Part shown: positions 20,215-27,781 of the stretch, in pieces | Numbering within the stretch: position 1 is the stretch's first letter | Layout: each line of letters begins with the position of its first letter | Assembly (NCBI RefSeq): GCF_022879575.1 | Contig: NZ_CP084262.1 | Location: 1-64,000 of the forward strand | DNA from: Caballeronia sp. SL2Y3 | Lineage (GTDB): Bacteria > Pseudomonadota > Gammaproteobacteria > Burkholderiales > Burkholderiaceae | Reading direction: 5' to 3' | Length of the DNA stretch: 64,000 bases | The notes under the pieces: model-generated | The model's database searches: none | Told to the model about the DNA's origin: nothing | Seen by the model: only the letters and a program-made list of their open reading frames with translations | Program-made: the position numbers and the translations under genes

Positions 20215-20919
20215 ATGATCCACTTCTACTTCCATCCCACGCCCAACCCCGCAAAAGTCGCGCTGTTTCTCGAAGAAGCGGGCGTGCCTTATGAACTGAA
20301 GCCAGTCGATACCAGCAAAGGCGAGCAGCATACGCCCGCATTCCGCGCGATCAACCCGAACGGCAAGGTGCCCGCCATCGTCGATACGGAAGGCCCGGGC
20401 GGCAAGGAAGCCGTCGTGTTCGATTCGACCGCCATCCTTCTCTATCTCGCGGAGAAGACCGGCCAGTTCCTCGGCACGCCGGAAGACCGGCCGCAGCTTC
20501 TGTCGTGGCTCATGTTCATCGCCACGGGTCTCGGGCCGTTCTCGGGCCAAGCCGTGCATTTCCAGCATGCGGCGCCCGAAGGGCTCGACTATGCGGTGAA
20601 CCGCTATCGGCGAGAAGCGGAGCGGCACTATCAGGTGCTGAACGATCGGCTCGCAGGTCGCGAGTACATCGTCGGCGAGAGCTTCACCATTGCCGATATG
20701 TCCGCGTGGGGCTGGATCGACCGTGCATCGCGTGTGTTCAAGACGACCGAAGCGCCGCTTGCCGCGTATCCCGAGTTGCAGCGCTGGTTCGCCGCCATCG
20801 ACGCGCGCCCCGCCGTTGCGCGCGCTCGCCCATTGAACAAGCAGCACGCGTTCAAGACGGTCAACGACGAAGAGACGCGCCGCGCGTTGTTCCCGTCGAA
20901 CTATCCGAAGACGGCTTGA
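20215..20919 (+). CDS. Glutathione S-transferase, Nu-class-like
   Basis: 234 residues with a thioredoxin-like N-terminal domain (FYFHPTPNPAKVALFLEEAG, NPNGKVPAI, FDSTAILLYLAE) and an all-helical C-terminal domain. The TPN motif at the active site is that of Nu-class enzymes such as YfcG and YghU, which bind glutathione without a catalytic Tyr or Cys and often show disulfide-bond oxidoreductase activity. It lies 75 bases after the NmrA gene and 15 bases before TetR, and is probably co-transcribed. Confidence 0.9.
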   Translation: MIHFYFHPTPNPAKVALFLEEAGVPYELKPVDTSKGEQHTPAFRAINPNGKVPAIVDTEGPGGKEAVVFDSTAILLYLAEKTGQFLGTPEDRPQLLSWLMFIATGLGPFSGQAVHFQHAAPEGLDYAVNRYRREAERHYQVLNDRLAGREYIVGESFTIADMSAWGWIDRASRVFKTTEAPLAAYPELQRWFAAIDARPAVARARPLNKQHAFKTVNDEETRRALFPSNYPKTA

Positions 20920-20934
20920 AGAGGAAGCTCGATC

Positions 20935-21552
20935 ATGCCGCGTCCGCGTGAATTCGACGAGGAAGCCGCGCTCGATGCGGCCACCGCGCAGTTCTGGTCG
21001 CGCGGATATGAAGCCACCTCCGTGCGCGATCTCGCGGCCACGATGGGCCTCACGGCGGCCAGTCTCTACAACGCTTTCGGCGACAAGCGCACGCTCTTCG
21101 AACGCGCGCTGAAGCGCTATGTGGAGCACGGCTTTCGCGACCGCGTGCGGCGCTTCGAGCATCGCCTGCCGCCGCGCGATGCCATTCTCGCGTTCTTCGA
21201 CGAGATCATCGAACTGTCGGTGCGCGATCCGCATCGCAAGGGCTGTCTCGTCGTCAATTCCGCGCTCGAACTCGCGCCGCACGACCGCCAAATTCATCGC
21301 GCGTTGAGCGCGGTGCTCAAGGAGATCGAAGGCTTCTTCGTGCGCTGCGTGCGCGCGGGACAGGACGACGGGACCATCGCGGCGACCGTATCGGCCGACG
21401 ATATCGCCAAGGCTTTGCTCGCTTCGCTCATAGGCTTGCGCGTGCTGGCGCGGGTCAACCCGCGGCGCGAGTTGCTCGAAGGCGCGGCGCGCCCGGTGCT
21501 CGCCATGCTGGGCGCAACCAAGCGCCGCGCAAGAGTCCGCCGCGCGAGCTAG
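20935..21552 (+). CDS. TetR-family transcriptional regulator
   Basis: 205 residues; the HTH lies at about 25-50 (TSVRDLAATMGLTAASLYNAFGDKRTLF) and the C-terminal domain matches the subgroup with RKGCLVVNSALELAPHD. Such regulators often respond to electrophiles through a Cys. A Cys is present in GCLVVN. The start is 15 bases after the GST stop, with GAGGAAGC upstream. It most likely represses its own operon (NmrA-GST). Its stop is only three bases from the converging nrsF stop. Confidence 0.9.
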   Translation: MPRPREFDEEAALDAATAQFWSRGYEATSVRDLAATMGLTAASLYNAFGDKRTLFERALKRYVEHGFRDRVRRFEHRLPPRDAILAFFDEIIELSVRDPHRKGCLVVNSALELAPHDRQIHRALSAVLKEIEGFFVRCVRAGQDDGTIAATVSADDIAKALLASLIGLRVLARVNPRRELLEGAARPVLAMLGATKRRARVRRAS

Positions 21553-21555
21553 CAG

Positions 21556-22197
21556 CTACCAGCGCAGCACGCGCGGCCCGAGCCATGCGCCGATGCAGGC
21601 CGGCAACAGCATGCCGATCGCATACCACACGCTCCAGAACGCGGGGCTCATCTCCGGGCAATGCAGGCAATAGGCGATGGTCGCGAGCGCGCTCGACAGG
21701 AGGCCGGCCACCGCGCCCGCCATGCGCAAATCAGTGGGCGCGAGACTTCTTGCGGCCAGCAGCGCGGCGGGAAACGTCGGCACCGAGAGCAGCACGATAT
21801 TGAACGGACACGTGCGCCACGACTGCCCGAGCACGAGCGGCAAGCGTCCGGCGGGCGTCGCCTGACCGAGCACGAGCGCGCCCGCCAGCCACACTGCGAT
21901 GAACGGCAGCACGATGACCGGCCACGCGACACCGCCGCGCACGCCGGGGCGACCCAGCCGTATCACGGCAATCAGCGAGCCGACCGCGACGCATAGCGGA
22001 AACGCGAGCTTGGCCCAGAACAGGGCCGTCTGCGCGACGCTCGCCAGATCGCGGCGCAGTCCGTACACCACGAGCATCAACAGCACCGAGCCGATGAAAC
22101 CGAGCGGCAGCGCCTGCGCGAAACGGCGGGCGACGGCCGCGCGATCGACGCGCACATCGCCGGCTGCGAGCAGATCGATCAGATCATCGGTTCGCAT
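21556..22197 (-). CDS. nrsF: NrsF-type anti-sigma factor (DUF1109), partner of the upstream ECF sigma factor
   Basis: 213 residues from [10 protein letters not shown], with a short cytoplasmic head and six predicted membrane helices. Conserved cysteines occur in RTCPFN and CLHCPEMSP. In NrsF/OsrA-type anti-sigma factors of Caulobacter and Azospira, periplasmic cysteines are needed to sense metal or oxidant stress and release the sigma factor. The gene overlaps the sigma gene by 14 bases, the usual sigma/anti-sigma arrangement. Start at 22197 is preferred over 22236 because the family begins with this short acidic head. Confidence 0.87.
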   Translation of the reverse strand: MRTDDLIDLLAAGDVRVDRAAVARRFAQALPLGFIGSVLLMLVVYGLRRDLASVAQTALFWAKLAFPLCVAVGSLIAVIRLGRPGVRGGVAWPVIVLPFIAVWLAGALVLGQATPAGRLPLVLGQSWRTCPFNIVLLSVPTFPAALLAARSLAPTDLRMAGAVAGLLSSALATIAYCLHCPEMSPAFWSVWYAIGMLLPACIGAWLGPRVLRW

Positions 22198-22753
22198 CGG
22201 ATTCCTCGCTCCTGAAGCCACGAATGCGCGCGGCAAGCGCCTTGAGTCCGCGATGCACGCCCACTTTCACGGCGGATTCCGAGAGCCCCGTGAGTTGCGC
22301 AGTCTGCGCGACCGACAACCCTTCCAGCTTGACGTGGACGATCGGCAGCCGCTGCTTGTCCGGCAACTGTGCGAGGAGCTTGCCGAGGTCGTGACGCGCT
22401 TGAGTCGGCTCGTCGTCGGTGACGGCAAAGAGATCGTCGTGATCGTCGAGGGGATCGTTGAGCGACTCGTGACGCGAACGCGCGCGAAAGAAGTCCATCA
22501 GCTTGTAGCGCGCGATGGCATGAATCCATGCAGTAAGCGGTTCTTCCATGCGATAGGTGTGCCGCGCATTGTGCACCGCCAGCAAGATTTCCTGCACGAG
22601 GTCTTCCACGTCATCGCGATGCTGCGGAATGCGCTTGCGCAAATAGCCGCGCAGATGCCGCGTGAGCGTCTGCAGGAAACCGCGATAGGCGTTCTGGTCG
22701 CCTTCGAGGCCGGAGCAAAGGAGCGTCTTCAGGCGATGTTCCGCGTCATGCAA
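22184..22753 (-). CDS. sigF: ECF RNA polymerase sigma factor, SigF-like
   Basis: Region 2 ([37 protein letters not shown]) and region 4 ([20 protein letters not shown]) are clear. The start is uncertain: TTG at 22753 (LHDAEHRLK) gives 189 residues, the usual ECF length, but has no good ribosome site. The ATG at 22921 lies about 35 bases after the predicted transcription start but adds 56 residues of weak coding character. The gene has the GTAACC-N16-CGAA promoter expected for its own recognition, so it is probably autoregulated. It is co-transcribed with nrsF and divergent from yedZ-yedY-mrpX. Confidence 0.87.
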   Translation of the reverse strand: MHDAEHRLKTLLCSGLEGDQNAYRGFLQTLTRHLRGYLRKRIPQHRDDVEDLVQEILLAVHNARHTYRMEEPLTAWIHAIARYKLMDFFRARSRHESLNDPLDDHDDLFAVTDDEPTQARHDLGKLLAQLPDKQRLPIVHVKLEGLSVAQTAQLTGLSESAVKVGVHRGLKALAARIRGFRSEESDANR

Positions 22754-22963
22754 GGCGAGTCCCGTGAAGGCAAGGCGACGAAAGGACGAAGCGAGCGAAC
22801 GCGGCGGGATGCAGACAGCAAGCGCGGCGTAAGCCCGATCATGTTTTAGATCGAGCGTTTCAGAATAGCCGAAGCCACGGCTAGCGGCAATGCCGGCTGT
22901 CTTTGCGCCAATCGTTTTCATCGTATGCGTCGTTGGGGGCGGGTCGTTGCTTGCATACGTTAG

Positions 22964-22989
22964 TTCGCTTGCGATGCGCGCGCGGTTAC
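22964..22989 (-). promoter_or_regulatory. Predicted SigF-dependent promoter of sigF-nrsF
   Basis: On the minus strand GTAACC (22989-22984) is followed by exactly 16 bases and CGAA (22967-22964). This equals the GTAACC-N16-CGAA element I recall for Caulobacter SigF. Transcription would start near 22957. Confidence 0.75.
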
Positions 22990-23033
22990 AGCGCAGCGGC
23001 AAACGCCGTCGAGAAATTTTCTCGATGCGCCCT

Positions 23034-23059
23034 GTAACCGGGCCGACCCGGCGAGCGAA
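23034..23059 (+). promoter_or_regulatory. Predicted SigF-dependent promoter of the yedZ-yedY-mrpX operon
   Basis: GTAACC (23034-23039), a 16-base spacer and CGAA (23056-23059), identical in both boxes and spacing to the divergent copy on the other strand. It gives a leader of about 25 bases before the ATG at 23093. Confidence 0.78.
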
Positions 23060-23092
23060 TTCACGAGTACATCACCCTTATCGGCAACGATC

Positions 23093-23722
23093 ATGGACAC
23101 GACACTCGACGCCCCGCCCGAGAGCCTGCAACGCAAGCATCCGGTTCATCCGCTATGGCTGCGCATCACGCATTGGCTCAACGCCGTGGCCGCGCTCATC
23201 ATGATGTTCTCTGGCTGGCGCATCTACGACGCATCGCCGGTCTTCGCGCGCATCGTCATTCCGCCTTCCATCACGCTCGGCGGCTGGCTCGGCGGCGCGC
23301 TCCAGTGGCACTTCGCCGCGATGTGGCTGCTCGTCTTCAACGGACTCGCGTATCTCGCGCTAAACGTAGCGAGCGGACGCTTCTTCTCGAAGTTCTTTCC
23401 GTTATCGCCCCGCGCGGTCGTGCATGACCTCGTCGCGGCGATGCGCGGCAAGCTCTCGCACGAGAATCCGCGCGAGTACAACGCGGTGCAGAAGCTCGCG
23501 TACCTCGTGGTCGTGCTCGATCTCATCGTGCTCGTGCTGTCCGGTCTTGCCATCTGGAAGTCCGTGCAGTTTCCGTTGCTGCGTGAACTGATGGGCGGCT
23601 ACGACAACGCGCGCGTCGTTCACTTTTGCGCGATGGCGGTCATGGCGGCGTTCGTGGTGGTGCATGTCGTGATGGTCGCGCTCGTGCCGCGTTCGCTGCT
23701 TAGCATGCTGCGCGGTCGTTGA
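23093..23722 (+). CDS. Membrane cytochrome b, YedZ1/cytochrome b561-like
   Basis: 209 residues with four membrane helices and haem-ligand histidines in RITHWLNA, LQWHFAAMW and the helix with HFCAMAVMAAFVVVHVV. Family: bacterial cytochrome b561/Ni-Fe-hydrogenase b type. It would pass electrons from quinol to the periplasmic molybdoenzyme encoded next (18-base gap), as MsrQ/YedZ does for MsrP/YedY, though it is a different haem-protein family from MsrQ. First gene after the predicted SigF promoter. The ribosome site is weak. Confidence 0.87.
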   Translation: MDTTLDAPPESLQRKHPVHPLWLRITHWLNAVAALIMMFSGWRIYDASPVFARIVIPPSITLGGWLGGALQWHFAAMWLLVFNGLAYLALNVASGRFFSKFFPLSPRAVVHDLVAAMRGKLSHENPREYNAVQKLAYLVVVLDLIVLVLSGLAIWKSVQFPLLRELMGGYDNARVVHFCAMAVMAAFVVVHVVMVALVPRSLLSMLRGR

Positions 23723-23740
23723 ACGAAGGGAGCCCACGCC

Positions 23741-24517
23741 ATGAAGACCCAAGGTAAAAAGATCGTCACGCTCGACCGCGCATCCGTGCTCGCCGATGCC
23801 ACGCGCGAACTCGCCATGCCGTCGCGACGCCTCTTCGGCAAGCGCATGCTCACGCTCGGCGGGCTGTCGTTGTTGACCGGTTGCTCGATCACCGACGAAG
23901 ACTCCGTCAACACGTTTCTCGGCGCCGTTTCGCGCCTGAACGATCGCGTGCAGGCGTTGCTGTTCGACCCGACGCGCCTCGCGCCCACATACAGCGAGGC
24001 GCAGCTCACGCGGCCGTTCCCGTTCAATGCGTACTACGGCATCGACAACGTGCCTCATGTGAATGGCGCGGACTACCGGCTAAAGGTGAGCGGTCTCGTG
24101 ACGGGCCAGCGCGTCTGGACGCTGCCGGAGCTTTACGCGTTGCCCCACGCCGAGCAGATCACGCGGCACATCTGCGTGGAAGGCTGGAGCGCGATAGGGC
24201 GCTGGGGCGGCACGCCGTTCCGCGAATTTCTGCGGCGCGTCGGCGCGGACACGACTGCGAAGTACGTCGGCTTCCGCTGCGCCGACGACTATTACGAAAG
24301 CATCGACATGCCCACGGCGCTGCATCCGCAGACGCTGCTCACGTTCGAGTATGACGGCGAGCGTTTGCCCGCGAAATACGGCTATCCGATGAAGCTGCGC
24401 ATGCCGACGAAGCTCGGTTACAAGAACCCGAAGCATATCGTCGAAATCTTCGTCACTAACGCGTATCCCGGCGGCTATTGGGTCGACCAGGGCTACAACT
24501 GGTTCGGCGGTTCATGA
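23741..24517 (+). CDS. YedY-like molybdopterin oxidoreductase (predicted methionine sulfoxide reductase)
   Basis: 258 residues of the sulfite-oxidase fold. Cys145 in RHICVEGWSAIGRWGG is the molybdenum ligand. The N-terminus has twin arginines (SRRLFGK, residues 28-34) and, twelve residues on, a lipobox-like LLTGC at 44-48, so it is Tat-exported and possibly lipid-anchored. In Azospira, a SigF-controlled YedY1 reduces methionine sulfoxide formed on the Met-rich peptide MrpX by hypochlorite; the order and promoter here are the same. The enzyme family is certain; the substrate follows from context. Confidence 0.88.
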   Translation: MKTQGKKIVTLDRASVLADATRELAMPSRRLFGKRMLTLGGLSLLTGCSITDEDSVNTFLGAVSRLNDRVQALLFDPTRLAPTYSEAQLTRPFPFNAYYGIDNVPHVNGADYRLKVSGLVTGQRVWTLPELYALPHAEQITRHICVEGWSAIGRWGGTPFREFLRRVGADTTAKYVGFRCADDYYESIDMPTALHPQTLLTFEYDGERLPAKYGYPMKLRMPTKLGYKNPKHIVEIFVTNAYPGGYWVDQGYNWFGGS

Positions 24518-24593
24518 CCGCCGTGCTTTCGAATCCGGCCCGGCCGGAGCAGGTTTTCAACGCAGGTCCGCAGGTCCAACAAGGAGAAGTGAA

Positions 24594-24824
24594 ATGAAAC
24601 GAGTGATGACGGCAGTGTTCGCGGCGGCATTGGCTATCGGTGCATCGGTGGCTCATGCGCAGGCGAGCGGCGCGATGTCCAACGATGCGATGTCTCACGA
24701 TTCGATGAGCAAGGACGCCATGTCGCACGACAGCATGAAGAAAGACTCGATGAGCAAGGACAAGATGAAGAAGCACGACGCGATGAGCAAGGAGCATCCC
24801 GCGTCCGGTGCAATGTCGCAGTAA
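24594..24824 (+). CDS. mrpX: Periplasmic methionine-rich MXKDX-repeat peptide (MrpX-like)
   Basis: 76 residues: a signal peptide ending near AHAQA, then a mature peptide of about 53 residues with nine methionines spaced every five or so in units such as AMSHDS, MSKDA and MKKDS. This is the pentapeptide MXKDX family. Excellent ribosome site (AAGGAG). As the last gene of the operon with the YedY-like reductase, it fits the model of a sacrificial methionine sink that is oxidised by hypochlorite and regenerated by the reductase. Metal binding through Met/His/Asp is the other possibility. Confidence 0.88.
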   Translation: MKRVMTAVFAAALAIGASVAHAQASGAMSNDAMSHDSMSKDAMSHDSMKKDSMSKDKMKKHDAMSKEHPASGAMSQ

Positions 24825-24835
24825 GCCAGGCATCG

Positions 24836-24864
24836 AAGCTGGCCTGCGACGAGCACGCCAGCTT
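24836..24864 (+). terminator. Possible hairpin after mrpX
   Basis: AAGCTGGC and GCCAGCTT form a perfect 8-bp stem with a 13-base loop, 12 bases after the stop codon. No T-run follows, so it may stabilise the mRNA end rather than terminate. The rest of the gap to 25103 shows nothing clear. Confidence 0.4.
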
Positions 24865-25103
24865 GACAGGCGTTTGCCGCGTACCTGGCACGCATGCGGC
24901 GGCATGTTCTTGAATCTTTGGGTGCGGGCCTGGCCGGTGTGTTGAGCGTCGGTCCGTCCGCGAGCGAAGCGGCCGAGCGCGAACCGCGCCAACAGGTATC
25001 CGTTTGCAATGGCGAAAGCATCGGCCCATGAAAGCTGCGGATGCAGCGCGCTTGCCGAAGCACCCAGCGGACGGTCTCGCCGGATAAGCTCGGGCGACCG
25101 CGA

Positions 25104-26573
25104 CTACTTGCCCTGCGCGCTCGCCACGTCTTCGTCGCGTTCCCAGCCGCCGCCAAGCGCAAGGAACAGGTTCACCTGATCCTGCGCGACCTGGCTTTCG
25201 GCCGCCGCCACCTGCGCGGCGACGCTCGTCAGCGTGCGCGTGGCATCCAGATCCGCGACGAACGACTCGCGCCCGGCCGTATATAGCCGATGCGTCTCAT
25301 CCGCCGATTCCACCGCCGACCGGTACGCGGTGCGCAGATTATCGGCACGCGTTGCATCCGAGGCATACGTCGCGAGACTGCTTTGCGTTTCGCGCAGCGC
25401 ATTGAGCACCACGCCGTCGAAGTGCGCGAGCGCGCCGCCGGATGCCGCTTCGGCCTGCACCACGCGGGCGCGTTGCCCGTTGATCGGAAAGCTCCAGTTG
25501 ATGAGCGGCCCGAACGCCCAGCGATTCGTCGTCGCGCCGAGCAGGTCTTCGGCGACGCCCACGGAGCCGACCGACGCGCCGAAGCTCACCGATGGATACA
25601 GCGCCGCAGTCGCCACGCCGATGCGCGCGGTCGATGCCGCCAGTTGCCGCTCGGCTTGCCGCACATCGGGACGGCGCTTCAGGAGCGACGCGCCGTCGCC
25701 GACAGGAATCGGCTCGCGCAGCTTCGGCAGCTTGTCGCACGCGAGCGCGGCGGGCGGCAACGCGGACGGCGCGCGCGCAAGCAGCATCGCCAGCCGATAC
25801 TGCGCCACGCGGCGGCGCGCGACAAAGCGCGGAATGTCGGCCGCGAGCGTCTCGGATTGCGTCTGACCGCGCGTGACTTCGGACTGATTGCTGCGGCCCG
25901 CTTCGCGCAGGCGCTGCGTGAGCCGCACGCGTTCCCTCTGGAGTGCTAACGACTTTTGCGCGATGCGCAGTTCTTCCGCCGCCGAACACGATTCGACATA
26001 CGCGCGCACGACGTCCGCCACTACCGTGATGCGCGCGAGATCGACCGCGGCTTCCACCGCTTCGTCGTCGGCGCGGGCGGCTTCCACGCCGCGCCTGAGC
26101 TTGCCGAAGAGATCGAATTCATACGACACGCTCAGTTCAAGCGCGCCTTCGTTCACGACCGGCAGCTTCTCGGTCAACAAGTACTGTTCCGCCGATTCCT
26201 GCGCCCGCTGAAACGCGACGGAACTGCGGCTCGAAAAGCCGCCTTGCCGGTTCGCGAACTCCACTTCGGCACGCGAACGCGCGAGGTTCGCGGCAGCCAC
26301 GCGAATGTCCGCGTTCGAGATCAACGCTTCGCTCACGAGCTCGTCGAGCGCGGGATCGTCGTAGAGACGCCACCATTTCGAAGGCGCCGCGCCTTGCGTG
26401 ACGGGCGCCTGATCCGCGCCGTCGATGGGCGCGTTCGCATACGGCGCATTGACCGCCGCGCCTTCGGGCAGCTTGTAGTCCGGGCCGACCGTCATGCAGC
26501 CGCCGAGCACGAGCATCGACGCGAGCAGCGTCAGGCCGAGGCGCGGGCTTCTGATGCGTGCAGTGCGCTTCAT
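25104..26573 (-). CDS. Outer-membrane efflux lipoprotein, NodT/OprM family
   Basis: 489 residues with a lipoprotein signal (LASMLVLGGCMTVGPDY, lipid-anchored Cys) and the family start VGPDYKLP. Two TolC-like repeats follow, with WWRLYDDPALDELV in the first and YEFDLFGKLRRGVEAA at the coiled-coil turn, then RRPDVRQAERQLAA. Trimers of this family form the outer-membrane duct for RND or FUSC-type pumps. Last gene of the operon; it overlaps the HlyD-type gene in ATGA. Confidence 0.93.
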   Translation of the reverse strand: MKRTARIRSPRLGLTLLASMLVLGGCMTVGPDYKLPEGAAVNAPYANAPIDGADQAPVTQGAAPSKWWRLYDDPALDELVSEALISNADIRVAAANLARSRAEVEFANRQGGFSSRSSVAFQRAQESAEQYLLTEKLPVVNEGALELSVSYEFDLFGKLRRGVEAARADDEAVEAAVDLARITVVADVVRAYVESCSAAEELRIAQKSLALQRERVRLTQRLREAGRSNQSEVTRGQTQSETLAADIPRFVARRRVAQYRLAMLLARAPSALPPAALACDKLPKLREPIPVGDGASLLKRRPDVRQAERQLAASTARIGVATAALYPSVSFGASVGSVGVAEDLLGATTNRWAFGPLINWSFPINGQRARVVQAEAASGGALAHFDGVVLNALRETQSSLATYASDATRADNLRTAYRSAVESADETHRLYTAGRESFVADLDATRTLTSVAAQVAAAESQVAQDQVNLFLALGGGWERDEDVASAQGK

Positions 26574-27541
26574 TGCGATGCACCCGAAGCCGGCACATGC
26601 GCGGCGACCGGCGATGCGGGCGCCGTCGCGGACGCGGGCATGTTGCCGGACGCCGCGCGCGATCCGATGGTGGGACCGACGCCGCGCACCGAGACGGTGG
26701 CCGTGCGCCCCGCGATCATGCGAAAGTCGGCGGGAATTTCATCGAGCGTCACGCGCACGGGAATGCGCTGCGCGAGCCGAACCCAGCTGAACGCGGGGTT
26801 CACGTTCGGCAGCAGGCTCGAGCTCTGTTGACGGTCGCGATCCTCGATGGCCGCGACGATGCTCTGCACGTGTCCGCGCAACAGGTTCGGCTCGCCCATC
26901 ACCTTGATATCGACCGGTTGCCCGATATCGATGCCGTGCAGCTTCGTCTCTTCGAAGTAGCCATCGACGCGGAAAGAATGCATATCGACGACGGACAGCA
27001 CCGCGCGTCCCGCCGAGACGAACTCGCCGATGCGCGGCGCGCGATCGTTGAGATAGCCGTCCACCGGACTCACGATCTGGGTGCGTTGCAAGTTGAGGCG
27101 CGCGGTGTCGATGGCGACTTCGGCATCGGCGAGCGCGGCTGTGGCCTGCTCCACGCGCGAGTGGGTTTCCTCGACCACTTCGCGCGCCACGAGGTTGCCG
27201 AGCGAGCGATTGCGCGCGTCCTCGCGCCGCGCCTGATCGAGCGTTGCGCGGCGCTGTTGCGCGGCGGCTTCGGCATTGCGCAGCGCGAGCGCATAGCGCG
27301 CGCGATCGATGACGAACAGCACGTCGCCGCGCTTGACCTGCTGGTTATCCACGACCTTCACATCGGTGATGAGGCCGGACACGTCGGGCGCGACCTGAAT
27401 GACGTCGGCACGCACGTGGCCATCGCGCGTCCACGGCGCGAACATGTAGTAATCGACCAGCTTCCACAACACGACGGCTGCAATGGCGACGACGATGAGC
27501 GTGAGCAGGATCTGCCCGACGGAGAACCAGGTTTTTTTCAC
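26570..27541 (-). CDS. HlyD/EmrA-family periplasmic adaptor (AaeA-like)
   Basis: GTG start at 27541 giving 323 residues: one membrane anchor (QILLTLIVVAIAAVVLWKLV), the YMFAPWTRDGHVRADVIQV opening of AaeA-type adaptors, a lipoyl/hairpin region (DNQQVKRGDVLFVIDRARY) and a beta-barrel part. The start overlaps the DUF1656 stop (GTGA) and its stop overlaps the nodT start (ATGA), so all three are translationally coupled. It bridges the FUSC inner-membrane pump and the NodT duct. The C-terminus is an Ala/Pro-rich tail. Confidence 0.92.
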   Translation of the reverse strand: MKKTWFSVGQILLTLIVVAIAAVVLWKLVDYYMFAPWTRDGHVRADVIQVAPDVSGLITDVKVVDNQQVKRGDVLFVIDRARYALALRNAEAAAQQRRATLDQARREDARNRSLGNLVAREVVEETHSRVEQATAALADAEVAIDTARLNLQRTQIVSPVDGYLNDRAPRIGEFVSAGRAVLSVVDMHSFRVDGYFEETKLHGIDIGQPVDIKVMGEPNLLRGHVQSIVAAIEDRDRQQSSSLLPNVNPAFSWVRLAQRIPVRVTLDEIPADFRMIAGRTATVSVRGVGPTIGSRAASGNMPASATAPASPVAAHVPASGASQ

Positions 27542-27747
27542 GTGATGAGCCGATGCGAAACGATAACGACAAGCCCCAGCACCAGTACATAGATGCCGAG
27601 ATCGAAAACGGAGCGATGCCACACGAAGCGATAAAAGCCCACGCGCGTGAGCACGGTGCGGATGACGAGGTTCAGCAGATACGCGATTAACATCAGCACG
27701 AGAACGGCCGGCACGAAGACGCCGAGAATGTCGATTTCGCCGATCAT
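27538..27747 (-). CDS. DUF1656 small membrane protein (AaeX-like)
   Basis: 69 residues from MIGEIDILG, with two membrane helices (FVPAVLVLMLIAYLLNLVI and LGIYVLVLGLVVIVS). DUF1656 proteins such as AaeX sit between the FUSC and HlyD genes of aromatic-acid efflux operons; their role is unknown. Same position here. Confidence 0.9.
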   Translation of the reverse strand: MIGEIDILGVFVPAVLVLMLIAYLLNLVIRTVLTRVGFYRFVWHRSVFDLGIYVLVLGLVVIVSHRLIT

Positions 27748-27781
27748 GCGAGCGAGTCCGGTGATGTGAATGGAGTGAGCA

